Source: Symbiodinium kawagutii
Taxonomy: Eukaryota > Sar > Dinophyceae > Suessiales > Symbiodiniaceae
DNA: 64,000 bases
Reading direction: 5' to 3'
NCBI GenBank assembly: GCA_009767595.1
Contig: VSDK01012280.1
Coordinates: 209,968-273,967 of the forward strand
Below are positions 1 through 13,100 of this stretch, piece by piece. How positions within the stretch are numbered: the first letter of the stretch is position 1; each line of letters opens with the position of its first letter. The translations under genes and the position numbers were made by a program. The notes under the pieces were generated by a model. It made no database searches. It was not told the DNA's origin and saw only the letters and a program-made list of their open reading frames with translations.

Positions 1-1174
1 CATGATTTTTTGGGCCCTCCTCATTTAACCAGGGTTTGTTTATCCAGGGTTGGCACTAACTCTACTTTGGCCGGTCGTGCTTCCTGGGGAACACCGCGCG
101 CACCAGCAATTCCTGCAGTACCGGCTATAGGATTGCCCTATGACCGTTCCATTGTTAGTGATGGCTCATGGGGGATTGTAGAAATGGGATTTATGCAAGC
201 ACTTCTCGTGGCAACAATAGGGATATAATCTAGACATGTGATTAAATGTAGGATCAAAGTATATGCACATTTTATATCATCTTATCATGTACTTCTGTTT
301 ATTCACGCATGTAATTCATATGTTTTATGTGTATGAGGCCAACTGGGCACTGACTTAGTAGTTGATATGGGGAATTCAACAGGGAGACATGTATTCCTTC
401 TATTTGTGACGGTTTCTCTTTTTTGCAGATGAAAAAGGAAATTTCAATTCTCAGATAATTTTGACTTGCTTGTTCTCATCCCAGAAAGAGTGACCTATGT
501 TGGAGAAGGTAAGCAGAACACCGGCACCTGCATACTTGTCCTGGTGCTGGTGGTGAGTGTTGGTGGGTGATAGCCGAGACAGCCCAAACTATTCATCGGG
601 TGGTTCCCATTCTCTCTGCAAAGGCTGCGCATCAACGCTCTGTACCTCTTCCATTCCCATTCGAACAGTGAATTGATGGTCGCTACTTGGTCGCTTTCAC
701 ATTTTCTATCCCAGGAAATAGCATGGTCGGGTTGACCGATATTTGGGATGAGTTAAACACCACCAACCAGATAGTCATTGCTGATCTTTGCTACGATGTT
801 GACCTGCAAGCGGTTTCGGGCAATTGATCACCATCGCAACCAGGATCTCATCACCCCGTGAGATTTTTGCTCCAAGAACTTCAGCTCTTCACTTGGAGAG
901 GAACCACGCTCTTGGCGCTTGACTTGGCATAAATGGATAGGTTTGATATGGGTGTTTCTCAAAATATTGGTACGGGATTCCTAAATCATCCTTTATGATG
1001 AACCATTTATATGTATATACATAAATATATATACATAGTAGTGAATCATCTTTTTTTTGGGTTCCCTATTTTGAGAAACCCCCATATGGTTTTACATTGC
1101 TTTACTGAAATTTTTCTGTCAACTTCCCTCCCTACTTGCGGAATATATCTGCTTACATTCCTGGGCCTCCGCAG
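1..1174. other. 5' flank or upstream intron of DLST, no firm gene
   Basis: I find no confident exon here. A proline/alanine-rich stretch near 85-135 (+) reads TPRAPAIPAVPA, which resembles the flexible linker of E2 acyltransferases. It has no conserved motif to confirm it. A MITE copy lies at 951-1083. The lipoyl domain expected upstream of the DLST catalytic domain was not recognised and probably lies left of the window. Confidence 0.4.
951..1083 (-). mobile_element. MITE copy, TTTCTCAAAATAGGG family
   Basis: The left end is GGTGTTTCTCAAAATA and the right end CTATTTTGAGAAACCCCC, an inverted pair. The interior has AAATCATCC near the left and GGGTTCCC near the right, which sets the minus orientation relative to the copy at 51733. 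Part of the interior is replaced by a TATA microsatellite. Confidence 0.8.
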
Positions 1175-1198
1175 GCTGAAGCCAAGCCTGCCAGTCAG
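1175..1198 (+). CDS. DLST: DLST candidate exon 1, linker
   Basis: This 24-nt segment reads AEAKPASQ and is bounded by an AG acceptor and a GC donor in phase 0. The composition fits the Ala/Pro linker before the E2 catalytic domain. It joins exon 2 in frame. The linker is not conserved, so this is inferred mainly from phase and splice pattern. Confidence 0.4.
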
Positions 1199-4100
1199 GC
1201 GCTGGCACGTCGAAATCCATGGTCCTGGATTCATTTTCCCGACGGACAGCTTATGGCGGGACATTCCTTCCGTACTGGACTGTTTTGGGAACTGGACAGA
1301 GCACCACGCGCAAGTCCTGGGTACCTCGGAAATCCGATATCCATCAGCATTCATGAACCATCCAGCCAATCATTCACCATCAATAAACCTCACTTGGTCA
1401 TGATCATCATATCATCAATCATGTGAATGTTTTCTAACATCAAGGTCCTGGCTGGTACGCAACCTCTGGAATCATCTAGTGGTCTTGCACCACTGTGGCT
1501 CATTCCCCGTGGCATTTCGAAGCGCAGGCTTCGACTGCTTCCCCGCCATCCTCGCCTGAGCGTGGGGAGCGGAGAGAGAAGATGACCAGATTCTCAGTCG
1601 AACTTGGTACCATGGGTGACTTCAGGGTGGTTTATACACAATATATTGTCAGTAATATACATATACAATATATATCTCTATAGAGTTGTATATAGATATG
1701 TGCTTTTTCTTGTGGAATATATATATATATATGTAAATAGTGGAAATTATGGTAATTAAGGTTTCTGAAACCATTTTTCATAACGTACTTGCCTGAAGTT
1801 TAGCAGATGGCTCATGGTCAATGCTGGATGATGGCTGCATTTCCATCCCGGGGATGATCAGCTAGAGGGTCCACCAGCTAGCTTAGTTGATGAGTCGCTT
1901 AAACTCCTGAAAGCAATTCACCAAGGTGTTCGAATGAGGTGACCAAAGCTGGCTTGTGATTAGGAGCTATGGAGCCAGGAGTAACCCTATACCCCTTTAA
2001 GGGAGGAGGTAACGACTTACCAGGGGTGTTCCGATCATATGGTCGATAGGTGGCCTATCAAAACTTGCCGAGCATTTTGGACGTCAAATCCACACCTGGC
2101 CGAGCCAAGGAATGCGTCAAGCCATAGCTAGGAATCTGAAAGAATCGCAGAACACCCTGGTTGCTCGGCTGCAGCACAGGGGGTCGGATGAGCTCGGGAG
2201 AGAGGATTGGAGAGAGGAGAGGATTGGGAGATGTCTAAGCAACGAGGATGTACAAGGATCATCATAAGGATGGTATATGGATATTATGAGTATATATACA
2301 TAGAAGCAGCATTTTGACATGGCAACGGCCAACGGATAAAACGACACGAGATGTACGTTTGGTCATTTGTAGCTTATGTTGAATTGGCTGGCTAATGGTT
2401 CATAAGTAGGAGATCATCAGCAACAAAACCCGCAGCTTTTCCTTGGCATCGAATAGGGGTTCTGACAGATCCTTTCTTGGATCTCGCCCTGCGCTACACA
2501 GTTCACGTCAAGGACATGTTCTACACACCTAGGATTGGTGAGATACTGGGTAGAGAGACATTTGTGTGTGACTAGTGATAATTATGTGTGTGATAAGTGA
2601 TAGGTATTCAAAAGTCATAATCCACGCGGCTTCATGTGTATCAATCTATGGCTCACATCAAGCTCACCAGGCAATGCTGACGACCTTCCAGGAAGTAGAC
2701 ATGTCTGGCCTCATCAAGATGCGAAAGGATGGGGTTGAATCGGATGGATCGTGGAGCAGGTAACAGGAAGTTGCGGTAGCCAGAACTGGATTCTGATTGC
2801 AGGACATCAGAGTCCTATGCTTGGGAACGGCCTAAGGGGATCAATGCCATGAGTTTTATTAGAAATCAGTTCTAGGGTGTGAGATGACTCAGCGGGGCCT
2901 GACTCTTTGTGGAGCACGACATGTCACGAGCTGCACAGGAGTACAAGGATATCTTCCAAGCCTCCCACGGTGCCAAGTTGGGTTTCCAGTCGCCTTTCTT
3001 TCTCGCGCGGCTGCCTGGGACTCCATGTTTGGCGGTGGCCATCACTGCTGACAGATACTGTAATGATGGTTTGGCGAAAGGGGTACCACCCTGGTCCACC
3101 CTGCATCTCTCAATGGTAACTGATCAAACGAAGAAGGACCCCACACCGCGTTCAGGTCAGATCTTCCTGGCGACCCAAGGGACCAGTGGGTACTTGTACC
3201 ATACAAGGTGGTTCACTCGTGTTAGCCTTGTGATGATTGTTATGCACGTTGCAATCATTGCCTTTCTCAAACATGGCAATTGCAGACTGAAACAGGGGAG
3301 GACGGCTCTTGAAGAAACTTTCAACGAAACTCTGTTGTGGCTACCAGGAGTGTCACCTAAATTTTGAACATCAACTAACAAGGTCGTAAGCAGTGGAACA
3401 TTTGCAGGGATCCGTTTGCAGATGGTTCAATCTTTGCAAGAGCCTAGGTTTGCGGTTTGGCAACTGAGGCCAGTGCATATGCGCTGAAGCAGATACCGGC
3501 GCTGAACGCCTACATCGATAACTCGTGCTTTGACTTGGGCTGTGAAAAACTGGAAGGAATCGTTTCTGAATACATGTATTCCCTTGAACTTCAGAATGTG
3601 AACACATAGGGAATGCATGGGAATGCATAGTTTTGAAAGGGACCCTAGAGAGTTCTGAAACTGGAATACATGGGGTGAACTCTTGAACTATGTATTGAAC
3701 TAGGTGAGATTCTTCAACAACTGGACATGTGATGAAATGCTTGTGACTTCTTGTGGCTCTGCAGAGGGTTCACCTGGGGCTTGGGACGGGACAAACTGCG
3801 ATTCTGGCAGATGTTTTAGAAGGAAGACCGACAACCAGGATCAACACTTATTTGAACCTGTACCAGCTATGATGGTTGTTAGGTACCATAGCAAACGAGA
3901 ATAACATAGAATAACCAGGAAGTACCAAGGCCAGTAGCAACAATAAATGCCTTTGAACCATTACCAGCTCTCATTCGCCACGACTTACCATCACTGATAT
4001 CCATTTTTGCAGGCGGCATTTACTATGTCCGTTTTCGCTGCTTTTCTCCGACCTCCCTGAAAGGAGTTGATCTATATGAACCGCTCCGTGAAAATGCCAT

Positions 4101-7100
4101 GTGAGCTCTTTGCTTGGTATCTCATGGTATCTCAACTTGTGCTTATTTTGTTCAGCACTGCACGTAGGGTTCCAAGAATATTGTGATCTGATGAAAGGTC
4201 AATGATGGTTAACGGATCACCCATTTTGTCCTCTTGTCAAGTTCTTTCAACTCTAGTTCTGCGATTCTAGTTCTAATGATGGAATTATCAATGCATGATC
4301 ATGTCAATGCTGGTTCAGTGATCGTGAATTCAATGTGGTTTGCCCGGCTTTTGAGTGATCAACGAGCACGAAAGCATGCTTTAGCTGTGAGCACAGAAGC
4401 ACCACGCAAGTAACCGCAAAATTCGCAACAGGGGTCATGGCTAATGTATCGCCACACCAGGGGCTCAAAGAGACAGGCTTAGGGTTGGCAATTTGGGTCC
4501 TGGTACCTTCAGCTATCCTGAGAAGAATGATGTTGATTATTTTTCATAGGACCTCTCCCATGAATTGAAGGGGTCGCAGGTCCAACACCTCATCGTGCAG
4601 TCTTAAAATCCGTGGTGATGTTGATGGTACCCAGGGCCCAGACGAGGAGGGACAGGATAACCACAATTTACATCCATTTACTGTCAGCAGTGATTTATGG
4701 AGCTCTGAACACTCGTTAATAAATCATGGCCAATATTGATACAGTCCAGTCCTTGTGAAGCATTGCTAGTTGGCTACTAGTTCTGAATCACCATGACTGG
4801 AAGGACTAGTACTGGTTGGAAATATATTGTCGAGCACATTCGAGCACCATGTTTCCTAATGTTTCCTAACCCTCCAATATCCTCCAATCCTTCGTTGGTA
4901 CGCCCCTGACCAACCCCTTGGATAAGGACCAATGAGATTGTCTACAGGGACTACATCAACATCGGCTTTGCGGCTGCGACACCCAAGGTCGGTGGTAGTA
5001 CGCGATTCGTTTGGCTGGAGACCACCTCCAAGAGATGACTCGCAGCTGTGGATAGCCGTGGTTGTGCCCTCTTCGTTTCGAGCCATGGCTCTCAGTTCAT
5101 GCACTCTGAACTTCATGCGGTAACTGAAAGCACCACGGTTCGTTTCTGGATATTGCACACACACATTACATATCCATTGGTCATCATTGGTCCATGGGAA
5201 TCCACTCATCTATTTTTTGAATTTTTTGAGCGCTTTTTTAACCTGGAAGTTCTGTGTGAGAACCTCGGCAGCGACCAACATCCGCTCCAGGGCCTAGTGA
5301 CTCCGGTGATCAAGAACTTGGAGTCGAAGAACCTCGCTGAGGCCCAGCCTTGGCACAGCGGTGCCATGTCTCGCCTTCCCGGGTCAGAACGCGGCTAGTA
5401 GCTGTGCTAGTAGCGGTTTGGCGGTGCCATGCGCTGCCTAAGGAATCACAGGAACGACCAACAGCCAATGCCGCCCTGAAGCACGCGAGTGAAGAGACTT
5501 CCGATAGCATTGCGGAGCATTTTGTGAATGAGCAGAGTAGACTTGCATTCCTACACATACTTGCTTGATCTCAACGGTGCATATATGGCTAAAGAGAGAG
5601 GACGCATGGTTTCTTGGAAATCACGCGGTGTCCCGATCCAAAGTGGGACCATCCAGTGGACCAGCTACCAGGGAATCAACCCGAACATCACCATGTTATT
5701 TATATTCATTCAATACCGGTATATAATGGAAGATCCATGGATGCGTGAACTCCCTATATATGACACTGAAACACCGCCCATTTATGGGACTTTTTTATGT
5801 TTAATTGATTTGACGTTTTTTTCTCGATCTAGCTGTATCAGCATGGGTAACTTCCATGACATGACCAAAAATACAAATAGTGACCAATGACGGTACCAGT
5901 ACGTGGGTAGTCATTGTTGGTGATACATCATGCCATCATGCCATGTTCGCCAACGCAAAGGGAAAAGTAAGGACTACTCGGTCACTGGGCATTCATGCCC
6001 AACTAGGTCAAGAGCCATCATAACTGTTTGGTAAATTGCAAGCGGGACTGGCGGGACTAGCGCGAAAAAAACAAGTACTTACGTTATCGTATCCTTTGAT
6101 GGGAGCCAAGACAAAACACCCTTTCTCAGCGGTGTCTCACTATCCCTCTTTATCTAATTTGTCTCTGAACTAATTCTCCTCGACGTCTCATTCTCTGGTC
6201 TCTATCCTCTGAACATCTCTTAACTAATTCTCTTTTTCTCTATCTCTGTTTCTCTATTCTAAGAATTTTATCCTTGTATTCTTTTCCATTTATTACATTT
6301 ATTACATTTTCTTCTCTTGAAGCGCTGACACGACAGGTGGAATCCGAATTTGCCAAGTTCGCCAACCTGGCGAAGAACGACAAGTTGAGCTCCTTGGACC
6401 GCAGAACTCCGTGGTTCGCTCCGCGGAGCCCAGCGCTTGCATGTCGGCTCCACCGTTGGGGGCGTGGCAGAGCTCGGGGTGAATGCAGATATGTAGCCTA
6501 GGTACCTTATAGGTAGCTTATAGGTAGCTTGTAGGTACCTTATAGGTACCCTATAGGTACCTTATAGGTACCTTCTGGTACCTTGACTCAAACATTCACA
6601 TATGGGTGTTTCTCAAGTCATATGGGTACCCCCAGTTATCATCCTTTATTCATCTTTATTCACCATTTGTAGTACGAAAGCAACCATTACTTTGGGGTTC
6701 CCTGTTTTAAGAGACCACCATATATGCAATAAATATTTTATGTCTCTTTATCATACATTAGATGAATTGATGCACGGGAATGACCACGTCTCAGGAAAGG
6801 ATAAAGGGAATCATCCTCATGGTCCTAGATTCCGACGCACCGTTGCTCAGCCATGGATGACATCACTGGGAACACCTTCACCATTACCAATGGAGGCGCA
6901 CAGGGATGGGCGGCCGGAGATTTAACCTGCAGGTCACGTGCGTGGTTATCCAACTTGTGAATATAGATCTACACAATCTACACAACCTCTGCATGGTAAA
7001 ACAACGAATGATCATGGATGATCATGGTTGATGATTCTGAATAGTACCATCTGCTGATAATCAGTACGATCCTGATTAAGTCATTTACCAACCATTCTGA

Positions 7101-10100
7101 ACCATGATCCAGTGGATGGTTTTCTGACCACTGCGACACAAGCATTGCTTTGCTCATGACCCCAAGTTGATTGCCAATGAAATATGAGGCTCACCACCTT
7201 GACCGAGTGCAAAATCAACCATGGGATTTTCAAGTGTAGCTTCCCAAAGTGGTTGGACTAATCACCGATGAATGTTTGATGATGGTTCATTTTGATGCCT
7301 CAGTTCATGATGGTTGAGAATCGCTGACAATTTCTGAAACCTGGACTCCAAAACCGCTCCTACGCAGGTGCTTTTCGTGTTAGGAAGGATGCAATAGAAT
7401 ACGTGACACAGGACTATTCAGAAGACCAAGACAAGTTGCAGTTGAACAAGTAGAGCACGCTTTGATTTATTGGAAACGAGCTGCATCTACGGGTCCCTGA
7501 ACCCTGGTGTGGTCCCCCCCAAACCATCCAAAGGTTGCCGTTCTGCTCAGCACGGAAGCCATGAACCATCACTGCTTGCAACCCGTTGGACAAGCACTGC
7601 CTCATCCTGAAACATTGGAAGCTATCCATGACGATGGGGAAGTAAGGAAGACTGGAAGCTATCGGTGCAAAGAATGTTTTAGCTCGTGGATGAGATACTG
7701 GCGTTGGCGACGCTCCGAGTTCGCTGGGATCCGGCGTTGGAACTTTTCAGCAGCGTCATCAGTGTTGAACTTCTGTGATCTTCTACGACTTAGCTACACG
7801 GGGCACCGGGTCAATACCCTGTGGCTGTTTACACCCCGCAAACGACCAAACTAGTCCAACTCTTAAGATTCCACAAGAAGCTCCCCCCCTTTCTTCACAG
7901 GTTGATTTTGACTGATGGTATCTATTCATATCTCTTCCAGATCATCGTATCAATCGTGTCTATTCCAGATCATCACTGTCATATCTGTCATTCATGATTT
8001 GTAGGCCATGTATGGCCATGTTCTATCCCTCGTCCAGCAACCACCTTTCACCCTGGCCACACGGCTCGAGCCTGGTCCGGGACAGCTGGACCGTCGCATC
8101 CTGCCACTGTTGAGTCCATTGTTTCAATGGGTCCAAGGCATTTCTTTGCGAACCCAACGGTAGTGAAATGATTAGAGGCTAGTTGCTTTGGTATCTTAGG
8201 ATATCTTAGGTAAGTATGCCGAGTAACTTTCATTCGCTTAGGTTACCATCCAGCAACTTTCACCATGGCTCCCCGAAACCGATTAATTTTCGGAGCACCA
8301 GTAGCGTGTTGAACCACTGCTTGCTACGACGGCCTTACAGCATCACCAGTCGCCGCCTCCCCCGCCATGGCATTGCGAAAGGGCATTGTATCCGTGGCAG
8401 GTCAAGAGGTGAAGGTGTCAATTGGCTGGCACCAGAGCCGCCGTTTGTGGTGGTTGATGGGGGCTGAGCAGATCCATAGTCACGACATAGCATGATGTCG
8501 CAGCCAGCCGACCTCTCTGGTGTGGACAATAGGTCCATGCTGACGGGGATGCATGCATGGTTTGTAAGGGTTAAAGACTAAGAAGCGTATAGCTCAACAC
8601 AGACATTTGGCTTTGATTTGAGGTCCAGAAACTTATCCCCGAAGTCTTTTTGCTTGGGTTGCGACTTGAAGTGTTACTTCGGATCTTGGTTTGCAACACT
8701 TCAATGATGTAATTTTACTATAGTTATACATGCTTTGATTTTTGTGGTGTGTACATATACACTATTGCATGGAAAACAAAAAGGACAACTTTGATCTTGG
8801 GATGTCTTGAGCACAACTACCCAGCCAATTTCTCGTGCTTATGCTTGGCGACATGACCACTCTATCTCACCCAATATTGTGAGATCCCCACCAAAAACGA
8901 ACACTCCACTGTTCGAAGTGGCAATAGGTTGGTCTCAAGTTGGTGTGGGTCAAAACCCTGTACCTCTGGTTCGCCCATCATTCACCATTGTTTTCCCTCC
9001 TGTTGTTGGTGATTATTCCCCATAAGTTGGTTGATTCATATTGACCCGCAGCTGACTGAGCAAAAATTTCACGCTGAATTGACCTACTTTGCCACAACAT
9101 GCCACGACTTTTCCACTACATGTATCAGCTATGATCACCCTGTGGATGACGCGCTGCGTCGCCGAGGAAGAACACGTTTTTGGACGATGTGCTCGAGGAT
9201 GGTAGCAGTAGCCCCGAGTCAGCGACCCGCAGCGCACCTGAGCTGCAAGCCGACAGTCACGCGGTAGTGGGCCACATTTGTCAATGGCAAGGAAGGATGA
9301 TTAGAATATGATTTGACAGAAAAAGTGGTAGAAATTAGCAGGAGATAATATAATCGTAGAATGTGTTTGAATGGATTAGATATATGTATATATTTGTACA
9401 CTCAAGTGATAGAATGAATATGATGGATAGATATACTAGCAATCTGAGGGATACAGTCCATCAATGGCTCTCAACCATTGTTGCACCAGGGGTGACCGTC
9501 TGGATCAAAGCAACTGTTGAGCGTGTACATGTTACACGTAGTGATACTATCCTCCCAAAACAACCATCCACCATCCAAGCATGCACGAATAGGAAATCCC
9601 TTTGTCATGGTATGGTTTCACTGTCCCTTTGTCAGGGTCTGAACACCTGTATAGTTGATGGTAGGCTATTTCACAATGGTCAAAAGTTTGCTTGTGCACG
9701 TATTGCACAAACACGTTATGTACATATACGACCAGTTTGTACCGTTTGCCCGGAATGCATGGTATGTTGGGGCAGGAGGTACATGAAATCGTGGTATTTA
9801 CATGCATTTACAATGAATTCTTCGAGTCCATACATGACCGACTCGTGTGTTGCGGCGGGTCGAGCTTGGCAGTTCCAATTGCAAGTGCTGTAAGGGTCGT
9901 CGAAAATGCGGGTCCCAAGGTGGCCATTTTCTTGTCTCGGCCACAAGTCACGCTTCCTCCTTTCCCCAGTTTACATAGTGTTCCATGGGCCTGGCATTTT
10001 TATATCTCAACAACGATCATTCATCTTACACCCAACTAACATAATGTTCATGAGCCTGGCATTTCTATTTTAACAGTCATCACTCAAATGGACCTGTTTG

Positions 10101-13100
10101 AGTCTGGGCGAACGGCGCTGACTGGCCCTACATATACCAATCATCTATTTCCAGGAAAATCCCCCACATGTATCTCTACATCGGGGTGTTTCTCAAAACA
10201 GGGGTACCCCTAAATCACCCCTTCTGCGTCATTTATAGTAATAAACCTAATAACTCTGGGGGTACTCCTACTTTCAGAAACCACCACATTGGTGGTTGTT
10301 TTACCAAAAGTTTGTTGGTGATCATTCCCTATTCTAATCCCATATATCCCTGGTTCCCCCATCATTCACCATTGTGTTACCTATAGTTTTGTTGGTCATT
10401 ATCCCCCATCGTGAAGTGCTTGACCCACAACTTGACCCACAACTGGTCCCAGCTTCGTTCGCACCCCGATCTGCCCAGCTTCCCTCCGCTCAGATTATGG
10501 AGCGCGCCACCTGTCCCGTCTTCTCGCACCCAAAGGAGGTACCTTTGTGGCGGTGCCCACCCCCAATTTGTGACGCGAGGTCACCATTCATCAATGAAGC
10601 AACCATGATTTTACCATCACCGAAGCATTAATGCTTGATGATCCATTAGATATCATGAGATTTTTTTGTTGATTGACTAACCAATTGATAATCCATTAAC
10701 TCGCCATCAATAGAATCGTTGATCATCTGTCGAATAGCCATTAACCATGTGCTAGCCATTGATTCGGCCACCTTACACCATCTTACAACAACACATAAAT
10801 CGCAAATCTATCGCAACGTAAGCAGAGCATGAGGCCTATGGTTGGGGAATGTCCCAACCGGTATACACAGGTAATCACCTGTCACCAAGATTGAAATGTT
10901 TGCAAACCGCAAATGTTGGCCTGGACCTTTTTGCATAGACAAAACGTAAACATGATGTATATATACGAATAACAAACGTAAACATATATGATCCTATGAT
11001 GTGTATATATATATATAGACATATATAGATATTTGTGTTACCTATAGAGTAAAGTATATAGTGAGTATAGACTAAATTGTGACCGTTGTGAGCTGTGCAG
11101 TGTGTTAGGTTTCTCTGGTTGGTTTCCATCCTCGCATTGTGTTGTTTTTGGTGTTGTTGTCAATTCGCATATTGCTATGATTGGTGGTTGTGCAGTCTTT
11201 GTTGCCCGCTATTGTTGGGCGCATGGCCAACCAACAATGCCAGTCATTAGCCAAACTATCATGCCCGACTATGTTTGTTAGTCTTTTTTTGTCGCTTGTT
11301 GTTTGGTGGCTGTGATTGATGCTTATCATCCCTGACCATGAGCAACCAACCACTAGGAGCCTTTTATACCAACAAGACAGACCATCATGATTGGTTCGTT
11401 ACTTGTTCCTGTCGTTCGATACCGGTGGTCTTTACAAACCACTACTTACGAACAATACAGACCACACATGACCGTTCTTATCCAGCGTTTGCCAGCCATT
11501 CATGACCATTCTGATCCATTCTGAATCCTCGGTTGACCTCTCCTAATCGGTTGCATTTTGAAGCCTTCCGCGCCCCTCCAGGCCAGCTTCGAGATTCCAC
11601 CAGAACTGCTGGAACCCATTCGGGTGGCTGGGCCGAGCAGCCATCGATTTACACATTCATCAGCCGATCGAATCCGCAGAAAACCATGGAATTTGAATGA
11701 CTTTGTATGGATCATACGGGGATTTCAAAATCGGGTGGTTCATCATCTGTTGATTTACACGGATCACATAATTTATATTTGTTGGATGTTCAATAGATTT
11801 TAGCCATTTGGAGGTGCGTTGGAGATCTTGTCTTCGTCTATCGGCGGAGAAGTGATGCTCATGGTCATCCCCTCATCGTTGCTTCATGGTGATTCATCTA
11901 CCACTGGTGTTTTCTCAAAATAGGAGTACCCCCAAATCATGAAATATCAACCATGCATGTATAGAAACAAACCAACCATTTTTGCCCCCCCCCCCACATT
12001 GAAAAACCATGCTGGCTGGGCTGTGGATCAAGCAACCCGTGGCTGCATCCACATGAGTCATGACCGGCCAAGCATTGGTCATGTTTCAGGGGTTATGTTA
12101 GGTTTTTCAACCTGGGATGAGCATCTCACCAGGCGTTCAAACCGCCAACGATTGAGCGGATTGAGCTGCAAAGGGCGCAATCCTTAATAGCTATGAATGG
12201 CTTTTTGACTAGCTCCGAGTAACCAGAAGTTTTATAATTACCATTGATAACCACCGGATTAATGACCACTATGATTATTGAGAATCCAGTACCGTGAAAC
12301 AACTAAGTATTCACATCAGTGATGAGTTCTCCCCTGATGGTGAACAACACTGATAGCACTCTTCACCAGTGGCGAAGATTCAGAATCACCACTGATAACA
12401 ACTAACTATCATAAGCATGATCCAACTATTTCTCCGCACAATAACTAGTTCTAAGTCTTCAACACTGATCAACTACCTAACACCATTATCCAACTATTTC
12501 TATGATAACCATTATCCAACTATCCAACCAGTATATCTAAAACTTTAATTGGAACCCCTCACTAGTTCTGATCATTTGTTTATGTGATATAGATATACTT
12601 ATAATATATCTATATGTTCCGAGGATTTCCGATGAATCTATCACTATAAGTGTGACTATAACTATAGCTATAACCACAACTATAGCTACTATGTCTACAC
12701 ATAAATGAATAAGTACATATATATATATATGATATGTATATATGAATATGTATATATGAATATAATACGTGTATAAAATTGTATAAATCTATATCTACAT
12801 TTACTATAGCTACACCTCTTCACCACTGATTCCTCCATGGCAGAATTGCATCCCTCGAGGCCCCTTGGCCCTCGGAGATGACGACCATGGCCACTTGGGC
12901 GCTGCCGCGCTCCGTCCCGTGGGCCGGCGTGGTTGGTTGGTTGACGACTTGGGCAGATTTTTTGTAACAGGGTGGTGAAGAACCACCAACCAGCTTTTGT
13001 CCCGACATGGCCTGCAGAAAACGAATGTTTTGAACGACTGTTACACCTTCTCCCAACGTGATTTGAACCACGAAAGGCATCCTAATTTGGTGCTTGCTTT